Shown here one piece after another: positions 54,918-64,000 of a stretch of 64,000 bases of DNA. Position 1 is the stretch's first letter, and every line of letters starts with the position of its first letter. The notes beneath the pieces are model-generated. The model did not search any database. It was given only the letters and a program-made list of their open reading frames with translations, and had not been told where the DNA came from. This stretch comes from Celoporthe dispersa (taxonomy: Eukaryota; Ascomycota; Sordariomycetes; Diaporthales; Cryphonectriaceae): positions 6,590,501 through 6,654,500 of the forward strand of contig WAID01000003.1 in the NCBI GenBank assembly GCA_016584495.1, written 5' to 3'. The position numbers and the translations under genes are program-made.

Positions 54918-57005
54918 ATGGCAGCACCTCGAAGAGGGCCGCAGGCCCAGTCATCCGCACACTACAGCACGCTCCCCGACCTTCCTTCCATCTCTGCGCT
55001 GTTCCTCATCGACTTCGACGTCAAGGCCGGATACACGATCATATGGAAGCAGTCGGTCCCGGGCCTCGAGCTCGAGGGCGTGGTGGAATACAAGAGCCTG
55101 CCCTCCGGCCTGCACACCGTCTCCGAGGACCTGATCTACTTTGTCCACGAGGACGGCTACGCTGGCCTGAGCGCCTTCGTCAACGCCCCCACCGACGAGG
55201 AGGAGTCCCGCCACGCCCGCATGATCGCCGTCGGCGTGCTCGTGCCCTCAGCTATGGGCGGCTGGGCAGGGCATGGCGGCATGCTGATGCCCTGAGGGGC
55301 ATGGCCGCCCAGCTGGCCGTCGACCGCAAGCAGACGCGGGCACTGGAGGAGTACTGGGACATGTGCGGGACGCAGGGCCCCAGCCACCTGCCGGAGCCCA
55401 TCAAGGACTCGCCAATGGCATCACCGGCGCTGGGCAAGAGGGCTCTCCCCAAGGGACACGTGAGGGACAGGGCCGCGTCGGAGGGAGGCGCGCTACTGAT
55501 ACAACCTGGGCACAGGCTGTCGCCTTTTCATCCAGCCTGGAGCCTGAACAATCTGCTGGATACCTTTGGACCCTTAATCTTCCCCATACAGCGGGCGGCC
55601 TTGCTGCGGAAGCGCATCTTGATAGCCACCCACACGCCTGTCAAGGAGGCTTGTAACTTTGGTATGTTTGTCTCCTGCCCTCCCCACAGCTCTCGCCGTG
55701 CCACGCTGCTGACCATGCTCTAAAGTGTACAATATTTCTGTCCTCGCCAACATACCATTTTCCGTCTTCGACCTCCTGGACCCCTCGGCCCCAGCCCAGA
55801 GGCTCCGGCCCCTCTTTACGATCGGTGTCCACGATATCCCCTTCCTCATGGCCGACAGCGCCAAAAGGCCAGGCCCAACACCCGAGCAGTCATCGAGCCC
55901 GCTCGGCAGCACCAGCTCTGGCTGGGTCGCCTGTACGACCGACAGCATCCTCGCGGTGAAGGACGACCTGTGGGACGTCCTCATCACCATGCCCCAGGCA
56001 CAGCCCGCCAACGCAAAGGAGAAGGTCTGGCCCGCAGTAGAGTCCCCCAAGGGCGTACCTGTCAGAGCCACCCAGCGCGACCTGCGGCGCTTCCGCACCC
56101 TCAAGGCCGGCCTGCGCCGTGTCGCCGCCGCAGCAAGCACCGCCGTAGCCGACGAGGACGACGAGCTCACCACCACGGCCAACGGAGCCGAACAAAGACC
56201 GCCATCCGCCCCATACCAACAGCGCCAACCCCGCCTGTCCATCTCCTCTGTCAAGACAACCTCCTTCCTCCACGACGGTGAGGATTCCCACACCCTCGCC
56301 GACGCCGCCGATAAGATCGTGGAGCCCGTGACGTGGGCCGCCCTCGCGTACAGCGGGTTCATATGGTGGGCGTCCGCAGGCGAGCAGAGGCGGTCCGACG
56401 AGGCCGAAGAGGCAGCGCACGACAACGGGCTGCTCGCGGATCTGATCCCAGGGCCCTCCCCCGGCAACCCGCCCCAGCAGAGGCGGCCCAGCGGCAGCTT
56501 CAACGTCACGGGCATGAGCGGCGGGCCGGGCGAGAGCACGACGTCTCTCACCGCGCGACGGGCCACATCCACAGACGGTCCCGCGCCAGCAGGCGGCGGG
56601 GGCAGCGGCGGGGACAGCGCGGAGGGGGAAGAGGACCGCGCCAAGGTCGAGCTGGGCATCATCACCTACTTCCACCGCTTCACGGCCACCGTGCTCGGCA
56701 CGCTAGCCGAGGTTGTCGCCGCCACCGAGGAAGAGGAGGACTACACAGACCTCGACGCCTCGCAGACCCAGTCCGAGGATGACGAGGGTGAGGAGTCAGA
56801 GCCTCTCGTGCCGCAGGCGGGTCGAGATAACCACGATGCCGCTGCCGAGGTGCGGGTAGACAGCGAGGCGCTCGCGGCCATGGGCCTCGACGTCTGGAGT
56901 AATGCGGATGCTGCCTTTGTGAGGGAGGTGGTTGCGATGTACTTTAACCGGCGGGCGAGGGTGGAAGGGAAGGGCGTTGAGGTGTGCGGTTTGAGGGTCT
57001 GTTGA
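54918..57005 (+). CDS. DENN/LCHN-type protein (Anr2/DENND11-like), frameshifted
   Basis: Likely member of the LCHN (DENND11) family, DENN-related proteins thought to regulate Rab or other GTPases in trafficking. Exons 54918-55661 and 55726-57005 give about 674 residues. The N-terminus has SALFLIDFDVKAGYTIIWKQ and VEYKSLPSGLH, the family start. At 55245-55247 one C is missing in GTGCCCTCAG: VLVP should continue LSYGRLGRAWRHADAL, but the frame leads to an early stop. The DENN core has PIQRAALLRKRILIATH, followed by the intron (donor GTATGT, acceptor TAAAG, CTGAC branch) and YNISVLANIPFSVFDLL. The C-terminal half is long, disordered and acidic, then a conserved end (EVVAMYFNRRARVEGKGVEVCGLRVC, shown here as VVAMYFNRRARVEGKG). 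The molecular partner is unknown. Confidence 0.8.
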
Positions 57006-58103
57006 TTGATTGAGGTTTCTTGGGTCATTTTCTCCGCTGTGGTTGTTATAAGACGTGGGCCGAGAGAGAGAGAGAGAGAGGGCGGAGGGAGCGGTGGAGG
57101 CGTTCTGAGACTTCTTCTTGACGAGCGAGTCGGAAGAATTATAGGTGTACCATGTAAAGAGCACACACAGGATATGTGGATGGTATAGCCAGCCAGCCAA
57201 TGAATGGCGTCTCCTCCTTCCCGCCCTTTCAGACCACATCACACACAGTTCAACACCGGGCTTCAGCCAAGAGCGTCCTGCCACGCCATATCACAGCGAA
57301 CATCACGAGATCCAGCGTGTTTTACAAATAAGGTTGAGATTAGTCAAAGTCTAGCTAAGACCTAGCACTCACAACCACACAAAAACGTTTCCGTTCATGA
57401 TTCTATCCCTCGAAATTCACTCCTTCGTGAAGATTGCCGCGTGTGGTCGTCCAGGTCTTGATTTCGCCTTGCCCAAAGGTAGCCCAGACCTGCTCACCCA
57501 TACGAGTGTGCTGTCCGAGGCTGAGAGAGAGGGCAAAGGTCCCATCCCTGGTGACCAGTAGCAGGAGCACAATGCGTGCCCGATCAAGATTTTTCCGACC
57601 ATTTCCTTTTTTCCACCCCAAAGTGTTGTTCCATTGCCCGTTCCCACTTTCACACCAATTTGGTGTGCCATCCATCCTTCCCGAAATTTGTTTTCCTTTT
57701 CAATTTTCATCTCTTTAATGCCTCAGTGATAGTCCTCCTATTAGATAGGTGACCAGCTCCAGAGATTCAACCATACCCTCCCCTTCCAGATGCTGCGTGA
57801 TATTAGATGGACTGCTGTGTCTCAACAAGTAAGAATTTGCAGTACCATGAACAAGAGCCCAAGGGGCTTATGATATCTTCAGCTCTTAAAGGGTGACAGG
57901 AGCGTAGCTCCACCTCTCTCGCACACCAAGAGTGCAACACCGTCTCACATTGACCGATACTATCGGCCCACAATCCACAACCAAGCCATCAGGGCTCAAG
58001 ACCAAACAATAGCTGCAGCTTCCCAGCCTATGGCAACCCTCTCGTCTATGCCCCCAACGATTTATGGGAGCAATACCGGAACTGAACTCTGTTCAGACAA
58101 GAG
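57006..58103. other. Convergent intergenic region (LCHN-like / GNAT)
   Basis: The two genes end facing each other, 1.1 kb apart. A GA microsatellite lies at 57062-57081. Short frames only, none recognised. Confidence 0.5.
57062..57081. repeat. GA microsatellite
   Basis: Ten GA units downstream of the LCHN-like gene. Confidence 0.85.
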
Positions 58104-60759
58104 TCAACGACGGCCGCGGTAAACAGGGCCCTCAGTGAGGTGTCTCGGGTCCGAGCAGTCGTACTGCCAAACAATCGTGTCCATCCACTTGCCACCGTCG
58201 CCGAAGCCAATCTTGCGGGCCCTGTCGATGGTGGAGACGCAGATGAAGGCCTCGCTGTCGAGGAACTCGGCGTACCACTTGGTGTCGGGGTCTGTCTTGC
58301 CCTTCGAAGCAGTCTCCAGGAAGACGCGAGAGTACTGGCGCGAGTTGAAGGGTGCGACATCACAAGCCTTGTTCTTGGCGGGGTCATACCAGTCGTACTC
58401 GCCCGTGGAGATCATCATGATGGAGCAGCACTTGGTGAGACGGCAGAGGAGAGCTCGTCCGAGACCGTTGCGGCGGCTGTCGTGGGCCACATAAAGGTAC
58501 AGGCGGCCGTGGAAGCGGCTAACGTTGTAGTGAATATCACCAGCGAGACCCACGTCAGGGGATCGTGATGAAGCCGAAGGCTAGGACCTTGTCCTGCTCG
58601 CGCTGCAGAGGCTGCTCTTGGCGGAGACCCTGCTGCATGTATGGCTGCAGTCCTCGAGGGATGGCAGGGACCTCCTTTCGGGCAACAGCCTCCTCAGCTG
58701 TGCCGGCAATCACGACGATGAAAGGAGTCTCCGAAGCCTTACACTGCTGAAAGATCTTGCGGATGTCCTTGAGCATAAGGGGCTTGGTATCCATAGCTTG
58801 AGTGCCGTGCTCTACCTCCCAGTTGTAGATGGCCAGGACCTGCTCCAGATCTCGCTGCTCAGCCGGGCGCAGGAAGCAGGGGATCTTGACGTAAGTCTCC
58901 TCGTAATCGTTCAAGAATGCGGATGCAACTGGCGCAGAGGGTCCGGCTTGCACCTGCTGGCTCGCCTGATCGCGTCCAAGAGGAGCCTGAGCGCTGCTGG
59001 CCGCCACGGGCTGAGCCTGGGGCTGGGGCTGGGCCTGGACCTGGGACTGGGTCTGGACCTGAGGCTGGGCCTGGGGCTGCGTGAGGAGGGGCGTGGGCTG
59101 GGGGGCGGTAAAGAGCTCTCCGTGCATCTCCTCTGCGTTGTCGAGGCGACGCTTGTTCTTGGTGTAGTTGGTGGCACTCTTGAGGCTAGAGGAGTAGGTG
59201 AGTCGACGCTTGGTCTTCTGGGATTTGACCTCGTCCAGCGGGTTCATGCACGTCTCCGGGTAGTCCACAGGGGCATTCAGCCAGCCGTTGAAGGTGTTCA
59301 CGTCACACTCTTCGTGGCGCTCGATGTTGGAGTTGAGGAACCAGACCGAGGGGAGCTTGTGCTTGTTCACTTGGCCAAGCCACGACTCGACAGACTCGGC
59401 GAACCAGGACTTGTTTGGGCCCCAGGAGTCCCCATCGCTTGCGAACTCCTTGAACTGGCTCTGGTCATACCAACCTTGGCCATCGGGGGTCGGAGCAAGG
59501 CCGGACTCGTCAGCGATCTCGCCTCGGATATCCTTCGTGACCACGTCGCCGGCGTCACTGCCGGTGAAGTGAGCCACGGGCTTGTCATCGCTGAAATGGA
59601 CAGACGAGACGGTGTCAGGCAGCGACTGCGACTCCAGATCGTAGTCACGCTTGGGCCGCCACTTTTGCTTTACAGGCTGGGGCAGGTGACCGGCCTGCGG
59701 CATCGTCGTCTTCTTGTTGCCCGAGGATGGGCCCTGGGCCTGCTGAGAGCTGGGCTCAGGCAGGACGACGCGAGTCGGCTGGGCGTTGGCGGATTTCTGG
59801 CCTTTGTTGGGTGCCTGCTTGTGCATGGTGGCCTCCTGCTGGGTGTTCTCGCGGGGGGCGGCGTGATAAGAGCTCGCGGACAGCCGGGCTCCATTGTCAT
59901 GGCGAGGTGTGGCGGGGGTCTGCATCGACGCCTGTCTCTGCGGGCGCGCCACTTGCTTCGTCTGCGCGGGGCTCTGCATCTGAGGCTCGGCCTCGGCCCA
60001 TCGAGAGGTCATCATACCCTTTGCGGCAGGACGACTGTTGCCGTCCTCGTCGGTGGGAATGAAATCGACGGCGCGCTGCAGGTCGTTTGCATAAGACGGA
60101 GTGGGTGGGAATTGACGTCGAGGCGTGCCTTTGTTGTTTGGATAGACTGCGCGCGCTGGAGAGGGCTCGGGACAGCCACGGGCAGGCGCCGCAAGTGGAC
60201 GAGAGCTGGATGGCTGTTGTTGGTGAGCCGATTGGTTCATACCAGCGCCGGGGGCAGGACTAGGTGTAGAAGCGATAGGAAGGGAGTCGTCGCCGCGGTG
60301 ATGAGTACGATCCTGCGCAACAGCTCCGGGTCGTTGCTCCTCGGGCTGGCGGTCGCGCGAGTGCTGGGAGCCCGTCTGGGCTTGAGACTGGCCAGGAAAC
60401 ACGGTCTTGAATCCGTAGAAGTTCGAGGTTCGCTTCTCGAGGTACGAGTGGAGGCGCTGCTCTTTCGGCTCGGAGACGCTCGCAGGAGTCTTGGTCGATA
60501 CAGGCGTATCCAAGTTACCAGCGTTGCGGTTTCCGGCCGGACGCTCATCCTCTGGGCGGAGCAGGTGGGGAGGCCGTCCACCACTAACACCAGGCTCGGC
60601 CTTGCCCTTTCCCTTGTTCTTTCTGGATACCGCGTGGCCCTGAAGTTGCTCAAGGAAGTGAGCCGTTCCATGTTCGAGACTCTGTTGCTCGTTCCATCCC
60701 GGCTCCTTGCGCCAATCGCCACCTTCAGCAGGTTTGCAGAGCCGATGAAAAGGCGCCAT
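58104..60759 (-). CDS. Large disordered protein with C-terminal GNAT acetyltransferase fold, frameshifted
   Basis: About 884 residues starting MAPFHRLCKPAEGGDW. Residues 1-590 are polar and disordered, with a Gln/Pro run (QPQ, VQTQ) near 540-580. A short conserved island near 425-480 has GWYDQSQFKEFASD and SWLGQVNKHKLPSVWFLN. From about 600 the sequence looks like a GNAT N-acetyltransferase: CFLRPAEQRDLEQVLAIYN (the usual start) and the acetyl-CoA loop RRNGLGRALL (about 762-771). At about 58558-58563 an extra C in ATCCCCTGACG makes FITIP run into TGA; with one fewer C it continues DVGLAGDIHY. The substrate and partner are unknown; I recognise no named family. An in-frame ATG at 60954 would add 65 residues. 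Confidence 0.72.
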
Positions 60760-62741
60760 GGTTGGGCTCTTTTCCTCTTTTTTCCTCTTCAGAGAATGAG
60801 GAGGGTATCTGGTCTTTCTAGCAACCAATGATAGGTCTCTCAGCTCAACTTTTCCAAATGTCGAGAATATAGGAGGCTTACCTGACGGAAGACTGTGGTG
60901 GAGAGGGTAGCCCAGGGGAATTTCGGAGTCACTCAAGACTGATAGCCGCAACAAACTCGCCTCAAGAAAGTCTTTGTGGATGACAATGGAGGATATTCTG
61001 ATGGAAATTCTAAATGAGGGGCAAGATAAGAAGATCAGTCTCTGCCAAAAGTCCAGCTTCAGATGAAGAAAGAGATGCCAATGGGAAAGGACTCACAGGT
61101 GGGTGGAAGAACGGCTGCAACAGGACAGACCTGATTGCAATAGAGAAAACTGAAATCTATCAGCACCAGCTGGGAATCAGTGTCTCTAGCCGGAACGTCT
61201 TGGGTACACTTGATGGGGGAAACAATTGGGTGGTAAACACGAAATATACAATGGGATGGGTCATGGAAGGAGGGCACCCGGATGTTGTTTTTCTTGTTGA
61301 TGAGGCTGCTGAGATGGAGATGTTGGTCTGGTGAATGTTTTATATGCCTGTTTCTAACAGAATGAAGCTCTGCCAGCCTTGGCTTGCCTGAGTATTCCGG
61401 ATAGGATACAAAGGGGGGAGGCAAGAGGTTCTTGCTGCCTTCTTGAGGAGTAGAATGAAGGAGGGAATGATGAGCCAGAAAGGTCAAGATGATGGACAGC
61501 TGGGCAAGAGTGTGATGGAGGGGTGTTGATGTTGGGTAGGCAACAGTGCAGATGGTGATACCCAGAACCAGATTGATACGTACCAGAAAAACAAGAGTGC
61601 TTGATGCTGAGATGAACCAGTAGAAGATGAGGTATCTCAGCAGGACTGCAGTGGACAAGAAGAGGGTTGGTGCTGCTTGCTGTCTTGCAGAAGAAGGGGA
61701 GAGAAGAGGAGGAAGGAGGGAGGGTGAAGAAGGGGAGAAGAAGAAGTTGGAGAGGTAGACAGCAGCAGATTGAAAAAGGTCTTGAAATATTTTTCAAGGT
61801 CCCCGCCTCTTGTGTCGTTATGCTGTGAACCTTTCCACATTTGTCAATGTCGACTTGTAGGAGTTAGGATGTTTGTCGTGAGGGCTCATCGTGGTGTTGA
61901 CAAGCCGGATGGCAACAGTGCTCCTGCTAGGAGGGCACCCATGGGGAAAGAGGTCACCTAGAGATCCTCGCAACACAGCAAGCCAGCCATGTCCCTTACC
62001 TCAAAGATATGCTAACGACCTTAGCAGCTATTTCAAGGGGGCCCAGATCTTGGATGCTGAAATATCCTCATCATCTTGAAGTTGATATTTGCACCCTCCA
62101 GACTAGACCATCCAGAGATGGGCTGCATATAGTGTTTCCAGGAAAGATTGTCCATTGCTTTTTAAAGCATATGACTCAAGATACTCTGGACCTTTCTCTC
62201 TGTTGATCTGATGTCTATTATTTTCTTTCTTTTTTTCTTCTTCTTTTTCTCCCCCCTTATGCTTCAGTCGGTTTTTCTCTTCCTTCCCTCCCTTCTGATT
62301 TTTTTGGGTGGGAGGGGAGGGGGAGAGTAAGACCATTTCAGCATCACAGTCTGCTTGTGTGCTGGTGAAGGCAGTAGGCAACAATAGCATCCAAGAAATG
62401 CCTTGGCTTTTTTTTTTTTTTTTTGGTCTTGATTGGAATTTTCTATGATTTTGTTAGTCAATATATAGCAAAACATTTCTTTTTTGGAGGGGTTTATATA
62501 AGCAAACCTGCGCCCATGAGGTGTTCAAAGTCGCCTGCATACATCGCATGAAGACAAATGCTGTCATTGGCGGGCCGGCAAGGGAAGCCTTGAGTATGCA
62601 AATCACAGGCATGTGTGCCCTGAACCCTGAAGGCTACGAGTCCCACCTCAGCTGTGCCGCCACCTCAGCAAACCAGTGTTGCCTTGAGCTCATCTGCAAA
62701 CCTGCCCTACTCATAACTTCAGCTCTGCAAATTTGGTCAAT
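60760..62741. other. Divergent intergenic region (GNAT / ARL2)
   Basis: About 2 kb with no recognised gene. A T/C-rich stretch lies near 62218-62290 and a poly-T run near 62409-62424. A 199-codon minus-strand frame at 61059-61658 has no recognisable features and probably lies in the GNAT leader or promoter. Confidence 0.45.
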
Positions 62742-63593
62742 ATGCTTTCAATCTTGAGGAAAGCCAGGCTGAAGGACAAAGAACTCAGGATATTGATGCT
62801 GTAAGATGACGACCAGCCCTGCTGCCCTGCTGACCAGCCGTTCTGGCCCCAGGCGGTGCGTGAAGATGCTGACGTTCCCGTCAAGAGGCCTGGATAATGC
62901 GGGCAAGACAACCATCGTCAAGAAGATTATGGGCGAGGACGTCAACACCGTCAGCCCCACCCTCGGGTTCATCATAAAAACTATAGACTACGAGGGGTGA
63001 GTATGGCGATGACCGACGACCCTGTCTCTGGAGTCTTGAGGGCAAGGTGTGCTGACCTCCTGCGCAGATACAAGTTGAACATCTGTCAGTTTACACATGG
63101 CCAAGGCTTATCGTCCTGAGGTAGATACACGATCTGACCACTCCCGAGAGGGTGATTGTAGGGGACGTCGGAGGGCAGAAGACACTCCGGTCATACTGGA
63201 GAAACTACTTCGAAAAGACAGATGTGCTGATCTGGGTTGTGGATGCCACGGACCGACTGAGGATTGAGGACTGCAGGACCGAACTACACGGCCTGCTGCA
63301 GGAAGAGGTATGCCGTCCTACAGCTATAGCCCACACCCCTGGGTGGCAGATACAGCACGAGGCTGACCCCCAGATGACAGAGGCTAGCCGGTGCCAGCCT
63401 CCTCGTTTTTGCCAACAAGACTGATGTGGAAGGGTGCATGACGGGAGACGAGATACTCGACACGCTGAAGCTGAAGCACATCCGGACTCACCAGTGGCAC
63501 GTCCTGCGGTGCAGCGCCATGACGGGCGAGAATCTAGAGGAGGGGCTGGCCTGGGTCGTCCAAGATGCAAAGGCAAGGCTGTTCTTGTATTGA
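62742..63593 (+). CDS. ARL2: ARF-like small GTPase Arl2
   Basis: GTPase of the Arf family that works with tubulin cofactors in microtubule biogenesis (yeast Cin4). Five exons: 62742-62800, 62886-62996, 63068-63084, 63162-63307 and 63381-63593, giving 181 residues. The P-loop is GLDNAGKT (21-28). Switch and inter-switch residues follow: PTLGFIIKTI and WDVGGQKTLRSYWRNYFEKTD (WDVGGQ near 63). The guanine-specificity motif is ANKTD, and CSAMTG is the SAK-like loop. The N-terminus MLSILRKARLKDKE lacks Gly2, as Arl2 does, so no myristoylation is expected. Exon 3 is only 17 nt. Intron 1 seems to use acceptor CAAG before AGGCCTGG (TCAAG/AGG), which keeps LGLDN in frame. The frame is intact. Confidence 0.93.
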
Positions 63594-64000
63594 AGCTTGA
63601 CGAGCGCTGCCGTCAACCAACAAGCTTAGAGGGGGGGGTTGGTCTACTTTTGAGCGCGGAAAAAAAACAAAAAATAACTATTCACAAAACAGACAGCATC
63701 GATTATTTTCTCGGGACCAGAGGACCCTGCACCACCCTAACTGCTGCTCACGCGGTGCGACTGTCAGACATACAGCAGCTAGGCGCACACACCATCACAC
63801 CTGACGGAGGAATGGTTTCATCCCGCATTGAAACCATGAGTGAGAACGAAACAAGCCGGACAGTGTATGCCACAGTAAATTCCGTGTTAGCGTATTCATA
63901 GCGGATCACGCGGCTGAGGGGCGTGCTGGCCCCCTGGCAGGCCCCCTGTGGACCCCCGGAACTTCATAAGGCGGGCGGTGGTTGCTAGGGCCATTTCCAA
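63594..64000. other. Right end of window, no gene seen
   Basis: Downstream of ARL2; contains a short A-rich stretch near 63660-63676. A 155-codon frame that overlaps ARL2 in another phase continues here but has no protein-like features. Confidence 0.5.

Noticed and set aside
14399..58563. Programmed +1 frameshifting at the CCCTGA sites
   Set aside because: In PFS2 and STE14 the TGA is not in the zero frame at the shift, so a stop-driven slip does not fit; base error is simpler.
10479..60759. Pseudogene status for the frameshifted genes
   Set aside because: Each frame closes with one or a few single-base changes, conserved sites are intact, and some are expected essential genes.
58618..60831. 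737-codon plus-strand frame
   Set aside because: Antisense shadow of the GNAT gene; open because of its codon bias.
61059..61658. 199-codon minus-strand frame with hydrophobic start
   Set aside because: Low-complexity, no domain, lies in the region between two divergent genes.
1..64000. tRNA, 5S rRNA, transposon, RIP-affected repeat or CRISPR array
   Set aside because: Visual search for tRNA box motifs, the 5S internal control region, terminal repeats and direct-repeat arrays found none; a tRNA and repeat search would be decisive.

Overview
The window looks like nuclear DNA of a filamentous ascomycete (Pezizomycotina, most like Sordariomycetes). The reasons are short introns (about 50-110 nt) with GTRNGT donors and CTRAC-type branch sites, genes spaced about 1-2 kb apart on both strands without operons, and fungal families such as PEX8, a fungal SLATT protein, an Are/DGAT1-type acyltransferase and an Afi1 protein. 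I assigned 23 protein genes by reading conserved domains and rebuilding exons by hand. No tRNA, rRNA, transposon or CRISPR was recognised.

Layout. 1-3.4 kb: nothing recognised. 3.4-6.0 kb: divergent RPB6 (common subunit of RNA polymerases I-III) and a TFIIIA-like C2H2 protein (5S rRNA transcription). 6.9-8.7 kb: a His-rich ZIP zinc transporter. 10.5-11.5 kb: NUC1/EndoG nuclease. 12.8-14.9 kb: PFS2 (mRNA 3' processing). 16.2-19.5 kb: convergent DGAT1 and STE14-type isoprenylcysteine methyltransferase. 20.7-21.6 kb: a Gly-rich stress-type hydrophilin under a TATA/STRE-rich promoter. 23.1-27.1 kb: PEX8 (C-terminal SKL), a TMEM170-like membrane protein and a maltose-type acetyltransferase. 28.7-32.9 kb: a fungal SLATT-domain protein and a GMC oxidoreductase. 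33.5-39.8 kb: two J-domain proteins, SEC63 and a TPR-DnaJ (DNAJC7-like) co-chaperone. 42.3-43.2 kb: an EF-hand light chain. 44.9-50.3 kb: AFI1, S-formylglutathione hydrolase and a small secreted Cys-rich protein. 52.6-57.0 kb: divergent 1-acylglycerol-3-phosphate acyltransferase and a DENN/LCHN-type protein. 58.1-63.6 kb: divergent GNAT-domain protein and ARL2.

Most genes are housekeeping: transcription and mRNA processing, ER translocation and chaperoning, lipid synthesis, peroxisomes, and vesicle or GTPase trafficking. They are not a pathway cluster. The accessory genes are the SLATT protein, the secreted Cys-rich protein, the hydrophilin and the GMC oxidoreductase.

The most striking feature is a set of about 13 single-base indels that break otherwise well conserved genes (NUC1, PFS2, DGAT1, STE14, TMEM170-like, GMC, AFI1, formylglutathione hydrolase, LCHN-like, GNAT). 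Nearly all are in or beside homopolymers, and four are an extra C just before TGA in CCCTGA. Because genes expected to be essential, such as PFS2, are hit, consensus sequence error is the most likely cause. I therefore annotate these as genes with a frameshift and not as pseudogenes.
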